Part shown: in pieces, positions 24,978-34,342 of the stretch
Position numbering within the stretch: the first letter of the stretch is position 1
Layout of the letters: every line of letters begins with the position of its first letter
Assembly: GCA_005799065.1 (NCBI GenBank)
Contig: SYHW01000017.1
Span: 1 to 38,105 of the forward strand
Source: Bacteroidota bacterium
GTDB lineage: Bacteria > Bacteroidota > Bacteroidia > UBA7662
Length of the DNA stretch: 38,105 nucleotides
Direction: 5' to 3'
Translations under genes and position numbers: made by a program
The notes under the pieces: model-generated
Told to the model about the DNA's origin: nothing
Databases searched by the model: none
What the model saw: the letters and a program-made list of their open reading frames with translations, nothing else

Positions 24978-26297
24978 TTACCCACCAAAGTCGTCAAAAC
25001 TAACATGCTCTTCTGGGATACCCCATTCATCACACATTTTAATGACGGCCGAATTCATCATGGGCGGTCCACAGAAGTAAAATTCGATTTCCTCGGGGTC
25101 GGGATGTTTACTGAGGTAATTGTCGATGAATGCCTTATGCACGAATCCTAAAAATCCGTCGCCATCGCGATCTTCAACATCCTTTGATACTCTCCAGTTG
25201 TCTTCGGGAAGCGGCTCCGATAATACAATGTGGAATCTGAAATTGGGGAATTCTTTCTCAATGGCACGGAATTCATCGATGTAGAAAAGTTCGCGACGTG
25301 AACGTCCACCATACCAAAATGAAACCTTACGTCCCGACTTGAGGGTATGAAATAAGTGGAAAATATGACTTCGAAGTGGGGCCATTCCGGCACCTCCGCC
25401 TATGTAGACCATTTCGCGTTCAGTAGGCTTAATGAAGAATTCTCCATAAGGACCTGAAATGGTGACCTTATCACCTGGCTTACGACTGAACACATATGAA
25501 GAGCATATGCCCGGATTGACAGACATCCATTTGTTGGCCGCTCGATCCCATGGTGGTGTGGCAATGCGGATGTTCAACATAATGATATTGCCTTCCGCAG
25601 GATGATTGGCCATGGAATAGGCCCTAAAAATGGGCTCAGGATTCTTCATCTGCAAATCCCAAAGATTAAATTTATCCCAATCCTCCTTGAATTTCTCCGG
25701 ACCAGCGGGATCAGAAGGATGAGGAGCAATGTCCATACCTTTGAAGTCTACATCAACAGCAGGAACGTCGAGTTGAATATAGCCACCCGATTCGAAGTGC
25801 AAATGTTCGCCCTCCGGAAGCTTTACCACAAACTCTTTGATGAATGTGGCCACATTATAATTTGACACCACTTCACATTCCCATTTTTTGATCCCAAATA
25901 TTTCATCCGGAACCTGAATTTTCATGTCCGACTTGACTTTAACCTGGCATGCCAAACGCCAGTGCTCGGCCTGTTGCTTGCGCGATAAATGTCCTTTTTC
26001 GGTTGGAAGTACATCGCCACCCCCCTCTAGTATTTGACATTTACACATGGCGCATGTTCCGCCCCCACCACAAGCCGAGGGAAGAAATAATTTACTGTTG
26101 CTCAGTGTACTGAGCAGGTTTGAACCCGGACTAGCCACAATCGAATTGGCCTCATCGCCATTAACTATGATTCGTACCTCTCCTGCCGGCAGCAACTTCA
26201 TTTGAGCGTATAGAAGAACCACCACAAGCAATAAGATCACAAAACTGAAGGCACCAATACTGAGGCCTACTATGGTCATTGTGTTTAATAAGAGCAT
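24978..26297 (-). CDS. nqrF: Na+-translocating NADH:quinone reductase subunit F
   Basis: 439 aa. One N-terminal membrane helix (about 8-30), then a 2Fe-2S ferredoxin domain with Cys76, Cys82, Cys85 and Cys117, an FAD domain ([13 protein letters not shown]) and an NADH domain ([28 protein letters not shown]). It is the electron entry point of Na+-NQR: NADH to FAD to 2Fe-2S to the membrane subunits. ATG 26297 is 11 bases after the nqrE stop; an ATG at 26279 (MTIVGLSIG) is equally plausible and would give 433 aa. Ends in VSFDDFGG, as in other NqrF proteins. Last gene of the nqr set. Confidence 0.96.
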   Translation of the reverse strand: MLLLNTMTIVGLSIGAFSFVILLLVVVLLYAQMKLLPAGEVRIIVNGDEANSIVASPGSNLLSTLSNSKLFLPSACGGGGTCAMCKCQILEGGGDVLPTEKGHLSRKQQAEHWRLACQVKVKSDMKIQVPDEIFGIKKWECEVVSNYNVATFIKEFVVKLPEGEHLHFESGGYIQLDVPAVDVDFKGMDIAPHPSDPAGPEKFKEDWDKFNLWDLQMKNPEPIFRAYSMANHPAEGNIIMLNIRIATPPWDRAANKWMSVNPGICSSYVFSRKPGDKVTISGPYGEFFIKPTEREMVYIGGGAGMAPLRSHIFHLFHTLKSGRKVSFWYGGRSRRELFYIDEFRAIEKEFPNFRFHIVLSEPLPEDNWRVSKDVEDRDGDGFLGFVHKAFIDNYLSKHPDPEEIEFYFCGPPMMNSAVIKMCDEWGIPEEHVSFDDFGG

Positions 26298-26308
26298 AAA
26301 GTTGACAA

Positions 26309-26938
26309 TTACAATTGAATTCCGAGAAAACTCATAAAGGCTAAGGCCATCAAACCAGTCAAAATAAATGTGATTCCCAGACCGCGTAAAGGCTTGGGCA
26401 CGTCAGAATACCTAATTTTCATGCGAATAGCTGAAATAGCCACAATCGCAATCAACCAGCCAAAACCACTTCCAAATCCAAAAACAGTAGCTTCAGCCAA
26501 TGTATAATCTCTTTCTTGCATAAACAATGAGCCTCCGAGAATCGAACAATTCACAGCAATTAACGGCAAAAAAATACCCAATGAACTATACAAAGCAGGA
26601 GAAAACTTCTCCACCACCATCTCAACCAATTGAGTCATTGAAGCGATGGTTGCGATGAACATGATGAATGCTAAAAAGGATAAATCAACATTTTCAAAAG
26701 AAGGCGAAATCCACGCTAAAGCACCTTCTTTCAAGAGGCCATTGATTAACAACCAATTGATAGGTACAGTAATGCCCAGAACAAAAATTACTGCAGCACC
26801 GAGACCAATAGCCGTATTTACGTTCTTGGAAACCGCCAAAAAAGAACACATTCCCAAAAAGAAAGCAAAAATCATGTTGTCCACAAAAATGGACCGAACA
26901 AATAGGCTGACCAAATCAGCGAAAAGTAGTGTAGTCAT
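26309..26938 (-). CDS. nqrE: Na+-translocating NADH:quinone reductase subunit E
   Basis: 209 aa integral membrane protein with six hydrophobic helices. Characteristic blocks are [20 protein letters not shown] near the N-terminus and [20 protein letters not shown] in the middle; the two half-membrane cysteines (in GMCSF and NCSIL) match those that hold the membrane-embedded iron centre shared with NqrD. Homologous to RnfA, but the surrounding nqrA/nqrF genes settle the assignment. ATG 26938 shares one base with the nqrD stop (TAATG), indicating translational coupling. Part of the inner-membrane sodium pump. Confidence 0.96.
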   Translation of the reverse strand: MTTLLFADLVSLFVRSIFVDNMIFAFFLGMCSFLAVSKNVNTAIGLGAAVIFVLGITVPINWLLINGLLKEGALAWISPSFENVDLSFLAFIMFIATIASMTQLVEMVVEKFSPALYSSLGIFLPLIAVNCSILGGSLFMQERDYTLAEATVFGFGSGFGWLIAIVAISAIRMKIRYSDVPKPLRGLGITFILTGLMALAFMSFLGIQL

Positions 26939-27612
26939 TATGCCTCTTCAGTGTAATTATTAATAGAACGCTGAATCCAAATAATCGTGGCCACAATAAA
27001 TAGTGCCCCAGCTGGAATCATCATGAGTCCATTGTTAACGTAACCTATCTCAGGAGCATACCAAGCCTCTGGTATTACCCGAAAACCAAATAATTTACCC
27101 GATCCAAACAACTCCCGAATGAAGGAAACGGCGAGGATCACCCATGCGTAACCTGCTGAGTTGCCTAAACCATCAAGCATAGACGGGCCTGGTTTGTTTC
27201 CCATGGCAAATGCCTCCAAACGTCCCATTACGATACAATTGGTGATAATCAAACCAACAAAAACCGAAAGTTGCTTGCTCACATCATAAACAAAAGCTTT
27301 AAGGATTTCATCCACAAGAATTACAAGCAAAGACACGATAGCCAATTGTACGATGATTCTAATCCGTGATGGAATGAGATTGCGAATCATGGAAATCAAC
27401 ATATTCGAAAAAACCACCACCGCCGTTACGCTTATGGCCATGACTAAAGTAGGCTTCATTTGAGTAGTAACAGCAAGTGCTGAACATATTCCCAATACTT
27501 GAATCGTAATAGGATTACTATCCGACAAAGGATCAGTGACTAACTTTCGATCTTTCTTAGACAATAGCGGCTTAGAATCTTTGACCGGCGCTGGTGCAGT
27601 GACGACTGACAT
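26938..27612 (-). CDS. nqrD: Na+-translocating NADH:quinone reductase subunit D
   Basis: 224 aa integral membrane protein with six helices, homologous to NqrE/RnfE. Conserved blocks: [20 protein letters not shown] and [20 protein letters not shown], carrying the cysteines expected to ligate the intramembrane Fe centre with NqrE, then the family's [17 protein letters not shown]. The N-terminal 30 residues are a cytoplasmic, lysine-rich extension ([14 protein letters not shown]) somewhat longer than in Vibrio. ATG 27612 lies 1 base after the nqrC stop. It carries electrons across the inner membrane in the Na+ pump. Confidence 0.96.
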   Translation of the reverse strand: MSVVTAPAPVKDSKPLLSKKDRKLVTDPLSDSNPITIQVLGICSALAVTTQMKPTLVMAISVTAVVVFSNMLISMIRNLIPSRIRIIVQLAIVSLLVILVDEILKAFVYDVSKQLSVFVGLIITNCIVMGRLEAFAMGNKPGPSMLDGLGNSAGYAWVILAVSFIRELFGSGKLFGFRVIPEAWYAPEIGYVNNGLMMIPAGALFIVATIIWIQRSINNYTEEA

Positions 27613-27613
27613 A

Positions 27614-28318
27614 TTATACTTTTTTGGATTTGTTGATGTACGTCAAATAAAATTGAATATCCTCCCTCAGCATATTGGAAACACCCGTAGAGGTAATCGT
27701 TCCACCTGAAATGGCGTCGACTTTATGTGGATCATCATCGGCCTTGGCTTCTTTGGTCACCTGAACCGATACAAAAGAACCCGACTCATCCAAAATTTTT
27801 CGGTTTGCAAACTGCCCTTCGAACCCATCGGTATTGATTTCAGCACCCAATCCGGGGGTCTCACCTTTGTGGTCAAATACAGCCTTTTTTACGGTATTTC
27901 CATCCTCGTCCAATGCGAGATAGCCCCAAACGGGGCCCCACAAGCCCACCCCCGCTAATTGGAGGATGTAGGTCTTTTTTCCGCCTTCTTCAAAGATATA
28001 TAAAGGATATCTGAGTTTATGCGATGGATTTTTTGACTTTAATTTTTTATCGTAGGCCAAATTGATGTCGAATGCCTTTACATTTTCAACCTCATTACCC
28101 TGTTCATCGATCACCACAGATTTAATGTATTGATCGAATTTTTTGTAGTCTTCAGGAGCCACCTTGCCCACAACACTGAGGATATTTTCCTGCTTTTCTT
28201 TCAAAAAATTCTGCTCTTGGAAGGGTTTCAACACGGTTGCAGCGCCCGAAAGCATCAGGGCCACGAGAACCGTAACGGCAAATGCAAAGCCGAATACGTA
28301 GGTATTAGAATTAAGCAC
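27614..28318 (-). CDS. nqrC: Na+-translocating NADH:quinone reductase subunit C
   Basis: 234 aa. One N-terminal membrane helix (about 6-28) and a periplasmic FMN-binding domain. The flavinylation motif is SGGTITS at 204-210, with Thr207 as the predicted FMN phosphoester site; most homologues have Ala in place of Gly206. PGLGAEI is the other typical block. Covalent FMN is attached by ApbE flavin transferase, which is not encoded in this window. The start is GTG at 28318, giving an 8-base overlap (GTGCTTAA) with nqrB. NqrC relays electrons between the NqrD/E iron site and NqrB. Confidence 0.95.
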   Translation of the reverse strand: MLNSNTYVFGFAFAVTVLVALMLSGAATVLKPFQEQNFLKEKQENILSVVGKVAPEDYKKFDQYIKSVVIDEQGNEVENVKAFDINLAYDKKLKSKNPSHKLRYPLYIFEEGGKKTYILQLAGVGLWGPVWGYLALDEDGNTVKKAVFDHKGETPGLGAEINTDGFEGQFANRKILDESGSFVSVQVTKEAKADDDPHKVDAISGGTITSTGVSNMLREDIQFYLTYINKSKKV

Positions 28319-29447
28319 GGGCGAGTCGTTTTTTAATATTTGATTGAACTACGAAGTGATCGATCAGGGGTGCCATCACGTTACCAAACAAAATAGCAAG
28401 CATAATTCCCTCAGGATATGCTGGGTTAAACACCCGAATCATGACGGCCATCATTCCGATGAGTAGTCCGTATATCCATTTACCACGCTCAGTTTGAGCC
28501 GCGGTTACCGGATCTGTTGCCATAAAAACAGCCCCAAACATAAGGCCACCCATCAAATAGTGATTCCAAAATGGCAACCTCATAAACTCATTCAATGCGA
28601 TGGCATTAAAAATCAAACCCATGATACCGGCGCCCAAAAGCACGGAAAACATCACTGAGGCACTTCCAATGCCGGTGAATATCAAAAATGCGGCGCCGAT
28701 GAGGATGGCCAGCTTACTGGTTTCCCCAATTGAACCCGGGATCAACCCTAAAAACATATCTGTTGTGCAGAAACCCGGATTACCCTGTATGGAATTGGCT
28801 AGTGCTGTGGCACCACTGTATGTATCAGGTTTTTCGGCTATCCATACCATATCCCCTGACATGTAGGTTGGATAGGCGAAGAATAGAAAGACACGGGCTG
28901 TGAGGGCCACATTCAGCACATTCATACCCGTACCGCCAAACACTTCCTTGGCAAAAATGACCGCAAATGCGGAGGCTAAACCCACCATCCAAAGGGGAAT
29001 ATCGGGTGGCATCACCAAAGGAATCAATAATCCGGAAACCAAATAACCTTCATTTATGCTATGTCCTTTGCGGGAAGCAATAAAAAACTCAATTCCTAAA
29101 CCGACTCCGTATGCTACAACCACAATTGGGATCACTTTAAGAGCCCCAAATATAAATTTCTCTAAAATTCCGTCTCCGGCTGCCGTGAATTCTCCAGTCG
29201 ACAAATAATGCTGATGACCCACGTTAAACATACCAAAAATAAAGGCCGGTAACATGGCCAGGATGACAAAAAACATGGTTCGTTTCAGATCCATGCCGCC
29301 ACGAATGTGAGACCCCTGAGTTGTTACCGTGTCTGGCGTAAATAAAAAAGTAGAAAACCCATCAAAAACGGTGTGGAAACGTTCGTACTTGCCCCCCTTT
29401 TCAAATTGAGGCCTCCATTCTATAATACGATCTTTCAAAAATTTCAT
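28311..29447 (-). CDS. nqrB: Na+-translocating NADH:quinone reductase subunit B
   Basis: 378 aa, the main membrane subunit with about ten helices. The covalent-FMN motif is SGATA at 211-215 (Thr214 the predicted attachment site), preceded by the family's GGTGMNVLNVALTARVFLFF helix. VSGLLIPLVMPPDIPLWMVG and the late block AVFMATDPVTAAQTERGKWI are strongly conserved in NqrB/RnfD. NqrB carries FMN and riboflavin, contacts quinone and forms much of the sodium path. ATG 29447 begins 18 bases after nqrA. Close in length to the Vibrio subunit. Confidence 0.96.
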   Translation of the reverse strand: MKFLKDRIIEWRPQFEKGGKYERFHTVFDGFSTFLFTPDTVTTQGSHIRGGMDLKRTMFFVILAMLPAFIFGMFNVGHQHYLSTGEFTAAGDGILEKFIFGALKVIPIVVVAYGVGLGIEFFIASRKGHSINEGYLVSGLLIPLVMPPDIPLWMVGLASAFAVIFAKEVFGGTGMNVLNVALTARVFLFFAYPTYMSGDMVWIAEKPDTYSGATALANSIQGNPGFCTTDMFLGLIPGSIGETSKLAILIGAAFLIFTGIGSASVMFSVLLGAGIMGLIFNAIALNEFMRLPFWNHYLMGGLMFGAVFMATDPVTAAQTERGKWIYGLLIGMMAVMIRVFNPAYPEGIMLAILFGNVMAPLIDHFVVQSNIKKRLARA

Positions 29448-29465
29448 ATTCTTTTTAGTGTAGGT

Positions 29466-30824
29466 TTATGCCATTGAATCTTCGTACATGAGGTCAAGAC
29501 CTTCTCGGATTATTTTTTGAACAGGAATCTTAGACGTACAGACAAATTCACAAAGCGCGAAGTCTTCCTCAGAAACTTCATAGATCCCGAGTTGCTCCAT
29601 CTCTTCGATGTCCTGATACATGATGGACTTCAAAAGGTATGTCGGGTGGATTTCCATGGGAAGCACCTGCTCATATTGACCTGTGGCCACAAACGCACGT
29701 TCCTCTCCGTGGGTATTGGTGTTGACTTGATATACCCGGTTTTTCAACCACCCCGACAAAAATGATCGCGAAATGTCCGGGCGGGGATAACTGGGCAGCA
29801 ACCAGCCGAGAAACTCGAGATCGTTCCCCTCAGGAATGGCCGTGAGTTGGTGTTCATAAAAACCCAAATGACCGTCGGGAGGAACTTTTGATCCTGTCAA
29901 GACATTACCACTAATGATGCGCACATCATTTCTATCTGTGAATTCGCCTCCGGTGATCGATTGGATGGAAGCGCCTAAAATTGAATCGACGTACCGCGGC
30001 TCTTTTATCTCGGAACCAGTTAAAGCAATTCGCTTGCGAAAATCGCAGCGACCATTCAATGCAAAACGGCCCAGGATCACTACATCAGAGGGATGAACGT
30101 ACCAAGCTGCCTCTCCTTTATTGACTGGACGAATATGATGCATTTGAATTCCCACATTACCAGCAGGATGCGCGCCTTCGAAACGATAAATTTGAACATT
30201 TTGGGCCTTCAACAAGGCTGTAGAGCGCGTCTGGGTGGCGTGTATACCCAAATGTACCGGGGCTTGGCTGAGACGGCTAAGCAAGTGAAGACCAGCTTGA
30301 AAAGCTTGTTCATTGCCTTCAATCAAAAAATCGATCGAAGGTGCAAGAGGTGCTGAGTCGAATCCAGATACAAAAATTGCGAAAGGATTTTCGTCGGGCA
30401 GGGCGATGCAGTCAAATGGACGGCGGCGAATGAGTGGCCATAATCCCGCCTGTTGTACAGCAGACCTCAATTGTGAAACATCCATCGAATCAAGCTTTAT
30501 AGGGCCGAATTCGATGTGTTTTTGTTGCTGATCAGCCAAAATAACAACTTCTTGAAGCACTCTACGATCACCCCGATGAACGGCCACCACTTCACCTGAA
30601 ACAGGAGAGGAAACCACGATCGATGGGTGTTTTTTGTCGTACAATAAGGGGGTGCCTACCTGAACTTCAGACCCCACCTCCACCAGCAGTTTAAATTTGG
30701 AATAGCGAAATGCCGGTGGGTTTATGGATACAGTTTGTGCGTGAACCGCGACACATTTTCCCTGATCGGCCTGACCTTTTAATTTGATGTCGAAGCCCTT
30801 GCGTAATTTGATGGTTAATGCCAT
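29466..30824 (-). CDS. nqrA: Na+-translocating NADH:quinone reductase subunit A
   Basis: 452 aa from ATG 30824; an in-frame TTG at 30839 would add five residues but MALTIKLRKGFDIKLKG is the natural family start. Soluble cytoplasmic subunit of the pump, without cofactor motifs. Conserved features: biotinyl-lipoyl-like barrel KFKLLVEVGSEVQVGTPLLY and SPVSGEVVAVHRGDRRVLQE, then RRPFDCIALPDENPFAIFVS and the C-terminal PMEIHPTYLLKSIMYQDIEE ... LCEFVCTSK region. First gene of the operon, with a good promoter candidate at 30896-30925. It sits next to the FMN subunit NqrB. Confidence 0.95.
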   Translation of the reverse strand: MALTIKLRKGFDIKLKGQADQGKCVAVHAQTVSINPPAFRYSKFKLLVEVGSEVQVGTPLLYDKKHPSIVVSSPVSGEVVAVHRGDRRVLQEVVILADQQQKHIEFGPIKLDSMDVSQLRSAVQQAGLWPLIRRRPFDCIALPDENPFAIFVSGFDSAPLAPSIDFLIEGNEQAFQAGLHLLSRLSQAPVHLGIHATQTRSTALLKAQNVQIYRFEGAHPAGNVGIQMHHIRPVNKGEAAWYVHPSDVVILGRFALNGRCDFRKRIALTGSEIKEPRYVDSILGASIQSITGGEFTDRNDVRIISGNVLTGSKVPPDGHLGFYEHQLTAIPEGNDLEFLGWLLPSYPRPDISRSFLSGWLKNRVYQVNTNTHGEERAFVATGQYEQVLPMEIHPTYLLKSIMYQDIEEMEQLGIYEVSEEDFALCEFVCTSKIPVQKIIREGLDLMYEDSMA

Positions 30825-30895
30825 GTTTTCGATTAACAAAAAACGAATACACTCAAGTCAGGAAGTTGATGAAAAACTGGAAGACTAAAGCGGTG

Positions 30896-30925
30896 CAAAG
30901 GTATAAATTGAAATGCAAAGCGCAA
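30896..30925 (-). promoter_or_regulatory. Putative promoter of the nqrABCDEF operon
   Basis: On the minus strand TTG (30925-30923) is separated by 19 bases from TACCTTTG (30903-30896), matching the Bacteroidota -33/-7 consensus and spacing in full. Transcription would start near 30890, leaving a leader of about 65 bases before the nqrA ATG. The region 30840-30979 is shared with the divergent ABC-F gene, for which I see no clear promoter. Confidence 0.6.
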
Positions 30926-30979
30926 CCCGAAGGCTAAAAATTATGCTTCAGGCCGTATCATTACCACTGCAAATCGATT

Positions 30980-32929
30980 ATGGTAACCGTACATCAATTA
31001 ACCCTTTCTGCTGGAGGTGAAGATCTGTTTGAGCACGCTTCTTTTCAACTGGGAAATCAAGATAAAGCAGCGCTGATCGGCCGCAACGGTTGCGGCAAAA
31101 GCACATTGATGCGCGCCCTGGCGCAACCCGAAAGTGGAGGGGGTCGAATCAGTGTTCCCAAAAACCTTAAAATCGGTTATTTTCATCAGGATCTCTTGTC
31201 TTTTTCATCGGGCAATAGCTTGTTGGAGGTTGTATCGGAAGCCTTCGGTGATTTGCTGATGATGCGCAAACAGTACGAAGAAAGCCTGATGGAAGACAAC
31301 ACGACGAACGATTTGTCTTACTGGCAGAAACAGGCCGACCTGTTGGATGAACTAACGCGATTGGATGCGTTTCGCATTGAAGCCCTGGTGGAGGAAACAC
31401 TTAAAGGCCTTGGATTTCGGAACAGCGATATGGAAAAGCCCTACAAACAATTCAGTGGCGGATGGCGTATGCGTGCCATGTTGGGCAAAGTTCTCTTGCA
31501 AAAACCAGGGCTTTTGTTGCTCGACGAGCCAACCAATCACCTGGACCTACCCGCCATCAACTGGTTGGAGGACTTCATCCGTCGATACCCCAACAGCGTC
31601 CTCCTCGTTTCGCACGACCGCACCTTTTTGAATCGATGTTGCAACCGAATCCTTGAAATAGATCAAAAGAAGTTGTGGGTCTACAAAGGCGATTATGAGT
31701 CCTACGAGGAGCAAAAAATGATTCGCCTGGAGCAACAGCGTTTGGCCTGGACCAACCAGCAAAAAATGCTGGCCCATGAAATGAGATTTATTGAGCGATT
31801 TAGGTACAAGGCAAGTAAGGCCAAAGCCGTTCAGAGCCGCATTCAGTTGCTTCAGAAGAAAGAGCTGGTTGATGAAGTGAAAGAGGCTGACCGTGCGCCA
31901 CGGTTTCGCTTTGTACCGAATCGAAAACCAGGTAAAATACTGATGGAATTGCAGGATATCAACAAATCCTTCCCCGCAACCAGCATTTTGGATGGCGCAT
32001 CGGCTCAATGGGAACGGGGCGACAAAATAGCATTGGTTGGTCCTAATGGCACAGGAAAATCCACACTGCTCAGGATTCTGTTGGGCACCGAGGCGTTTGA
32101 AGGGAAGCGTCTACCCGGCTACCAGGTTGAGTTGGCGTATTATGCCCAACACCAAACCGAATCGCTGAACCTCAAAAACAGCTTGCTCAACGAAGCCCTT
32201 CGGTTAGCCGAACACTGCACCGTTCAGGAGGTACGATCGGCTTTGGGTGCCTTTCTATTTGATCAGGACGATATGGACAAACCAGTGGGTATTCTTTCAG
32301 GAGGGGAAAAAGCAAGGTTGGCCTTGTCGGGCGTGCTTTTAGCGCGGTCCAATTCATTGCTGTTGGATGAACCGGGCAATCACCTCGACATGGAATCCGT
32401 TGAAGCCCTTATTGATGCCTTGCAAGATTTCGAGGGCAGTTTTGTTTTGGTGGCCCATGATCGTTACCTGTTAGAGCAAGTCTGCAATAAGGTATGGTAT
32501 GTAATGGATGGTAAAATTCACGTTTACCCAGGGCCATTTGCAGCGTTTTCAGAACGCTTGGGAGAGCCGTGGAAGCCCAAACCATCACCTGCTCAACCAA
32601 ACACCAAAAATTCAATTCAGACGACAAAAGAAGAGTCAGAACAAGAAACAAACCTTTCCTACCACGAACAAAAGGAAAACAAGAGGAAATGGGCCAAAAT
32701 GGATAGAGAATGCCGTAAAACAGAAGAAGAACTGTCCAAGGCAGAGGCGAAAAAATCGCATCTGCTCGAAAAAATGGCCGACCCCACCTATGCACAGCAA
32801 TTCGAATGGCTCCAATCAGCTCAAAATGAACTGCGCGAAACGGAACAACACATTACTGAGTTATTACATTTGTGGGAATCACAGCTCGAAGAATTAGAAG
32901 GGCTTAATTCCGCCCAATCGAACCCATAA
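30980..32929 (+). CDS. ABC-F family ATPase (Uup/YheS-like)
   Basis: 649 aa, two ABC cassettes without membrane segments. First cassette: Walker A GRNGCGKST (34-42), signature FSGGWRMR, Walker B LLLLDEPTNHLD (about 177-188). Second: Walker A GPNGTGKST (about 354), signature LSGGEKAR, Walker B LLLDEPGNHLDME (about 460-472). An interdomain linker rich in basic and heptad residues (MIRLEQQRLAWTNQQKM ... RYKASKAKAVQSRIQ) and a C-terminal coiled coil of about 80 residues are visible. ABC-F proteins act on the ribosome or in rescue and resistance; this one looks housekeeping. The Thr of DEPTNHLD is Gly in cassette two. The Plug gene follows 33 bases later. Confidence 0.92.
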   Translation: MVTVHQLTLSAGGEDLFEHASFQLGNQDKAALIGRNGCGKSTLMRALAQPESGGGRISVPKNLKIGYFHQDLLSFSSGNSLLEVVSEAFGDLLMMRKQYEESLMEDNTTNDLSYWQKQADLLDELTRLDAFRIEALVEETLKGLGFRNSDMEKPYKQFSGGWRMRAMLGKVLLQKPGLLLLDEPTNHLDLPAINWLEDFIRRYPNSVLLVSHDRTFLNRCCNRILEIDQKKLWVYKGDYESYEEQKMIRLEQQRLAWTNQQKMLAHEMRFIERFRYKASKAKAVQSRIQLLQKKELVDEVKEADRAPRFRFVPNRKPGKILMELQDINKSFPATSILDGASAQWERGDKIALVGPNGTGKSTLLRILLGTEAFEGKRLPGYQVELAYYAQHQTESLNLKNSLLNEALRLAEHCTVQEVRSALGAFLFDQDDMDKPVGILSGGEKARLALSGVLLARSNSLLLDEPGNHLDMESVEALIDALQDFEGSFVLVAHDRYLLEQVCNKVWYVMDGKIHVYPGPFAAFSERLGEPWKPKPSPAQPNTKNSIQTTKEESEQETNLSYHEQKENKRKWAKMDRECRKTEEELSKAEAKKSHLLEKMADPTYAQQFEWLQSAQNELRETEQHITELLHLWESQLEELEGLNSAQSNP

Positions 32930-32962
32930 TCGAAGAAAACTATATTCACCAAATCAAACTGA

Positions 32963-34261
32963 ATGGCACTCCGATTAACGATCCTAAACTTTTTTTTCCT
33001 GCTCATGGGATTGAATGGGACTCGCGCTCAAGAATTCGCCGGTTTAATACCGGAGGATCATACGTACCTCCCTCATATTAAAACCGTTCAATTCCTTCAA
33101 GGCGATAAACCTTTTTCGATACCCATGATGCAACTGGGCGATCCAAACGGCTCACTTGTGCTTCATTTCGATGACTTGAACGGCGGTTTTGCTCGGTACA
33201 CCTTTACCTTAATCCACTGCACAGCCGACTGGTCGCCATCCGGGATGCTCAGTACCCAATATTTGGATGGATTTCAGGAAGATCAGGTGACCGACTACCG
33301 GACGTCATTTAATACCCTTAAGCCTTACACCCATTACAAGATTAGTGTTCCTTCCGAAAATATTCGTCCTACGCTCAGTGGTAATTATGTTTTGCACGTT
33401 TATCGGGATGGAGACCGAAGCGCACCTGTACTCACCCGCCGGTTTTTTGTGCTTCAGCCCATCATGTCGATCATCCCCATCATCCGTCGTCCCAGCCGAC
33501 CCGATGTCATGGCCATCGCTCATGAAATTGATTTTGACGTTAATACGGGCGATCAACAGGTCTTCAATCCTTTTGATGAGTTAAAGGTGGTGATTCGGCA
33601 AAATGGGCGTTGGGATAACTTGGTTGGCGGTCTCCCTCCGCAGTTTATTCGCAACAACGTCATTTCATACGACCACAGCGACCGCAACATATTAACGGCA
33701 GGCAATGAATTTCGACGAATTGACTTGAGAAACATCCGCTTTCGTGGTCAAGGCGTTTCTAAAGTCGAGATTGGCCAAGAATCGGTTCAGGTTTGGGCAG
33801 AACCTGAGGAAGGGCGTGCCCATCTGCGCTATTTTTCCTATCAGGATTTGAACGGAAATTACCTAATTCAAAGCAATGAAGCCCGAAATTCTGAAAATGA
33901 AGCCGACTACCTGAATGTCACTTTTAGTTTGCTTCAGCCCTCCCCCCTTCGCAATGCCCGTGTGCACCTATTCGGACAACTCACCGATTGGAAGCTCGAC
34001 TCCACTTCCGAGTTGAGCTACCACCCCTCACTCGGAGCCTATCAAATTACCATACCGCTGAAACAGGGCTACTACGATTATTGCTATGCTTGGGTTAGAA
34101 ATGGAAGTTCGTTGGCCGACGAAACATGGTTCGAAGGAAGCCACCAGGAAACCGAATGTGATTACGAGGTGTTTGTGTATCATCAACCCCCTGTGAGCCC
34201 GCGCTACGACCGTTTAGTTGCCTACACCCGCTTCAATTCCATGAATCGAACAGGAAGGTAG
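32963..34261 (+). CDS. Type IX secretion system Plug-family protein (DUF5103)
   Basis: 432 aa. Signal peptide 1-22 (LTILNFFFLLMGLNGTRAQE). The N-terminal DUF5103 domain is unmistakable: LTLHF-like LVLHFDDLNGG, TFTLIHCTADWSPSGM (81-95), YLDGFQEDQVTDYRTSFNTL (100-119), YTHYKISVP and SGNYVLHVYRDGDRSAPVLT with RRFFVLQP. A second domain resembles a beta-sandwich (ARVHLFGQLTDWKLD, then GYYDYCYAW). In Flavobacterium johnsoniae a protein of this family, Plug, closes the periplasmic side of the SprA translocon when PorV is absent. No other T9SS gene and no C-terminal T9SS sorting domain occur in this window. Likely co-transcribed with the ABC-F gene. Confidence 0.85.
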   Translation: MALRLTILNFFFLLMGLNGTRAQEFAGLIPEDHTYLPHIKTVQFLQGDKPFSIPMMQLGDPNGSLVLHFDDLNGGFARYTFTLIHCTADWSPSGMLSTQYLDGFQEDQVTDYRTSFNTLKPYTHYKISVPSENIRPTLSGNYVLHVYRDGDRSAPVLTRRFFVLQPIMSIIPIIRRPSRPDVMAIAHEIDFDVNTGDQQVFNPFDELKVVIRQNGRWDNLVGGLPPQFIRNNVISYDHSDRNILTAGNEFRRIDLRNIRFRGQGVSKVEIGQESVQVWAEPEEGRAHLRYFSYQDLNGNYLIQSNEARNSENEADYLNVTFSLLQPSPLRNARVHLFGQLTDWKLDSTSELSYHPSLGAYQITIPLKQGYYDYCYAWVRNGSSLADETWFEGSHQETECDYEVFVYHQPPVSPRYDRLVAYTRFNSMNRTGR

Positions 34262-34292
34262 ATGGGATATAGGTGCAGAACCAAAATGTAAC

Positions 34293-34342
34293 CACCCGAT
34301 CAGATTTTCTTCCCACCCGATCAGATTTTCTTCCCACCCGAT
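34293..34342. repeat. 21-bp direct tandem repeat, about 2.4 copies, between convergent genes
   Basis: Two identical 21-base units (34293-34313 and 34314-34334) and the first 8 bases of a third (34335-34342). Each unit begins CACCCGAT and ends TTTTCTTCC. The partial third copy reaches the first base of the phoH stop codon (TAA on the minus strand, 34344-34342). It occupies most of the 80-base gap between the Plug and PhoH genes, both of which end here. It has no strong internal dyad, so it does not look like a classical terminator. Confidence 0.9.

Noticed and set aside
24978-30824. Rnf complex instead of Nqr
   Set aside because: The set includes NqrA and a ferredoxin/FAD/NADH-type NqrF, and lacks RnfB and RnfC; the order A-B-C-D-E-F is that of Na+-NQR.
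32409-32795. 128-codon minus-strand frame
   Set aside because: Antisense to the second cassette and coiled coil of the ABC-F gene; no signal of its own.
34293-34342. Tandem repeat as a CRISPR fragment
   Set aside because: Units are directly adjacent with no spacers and no cas gene is nearby; it is a simple tandem repeat.
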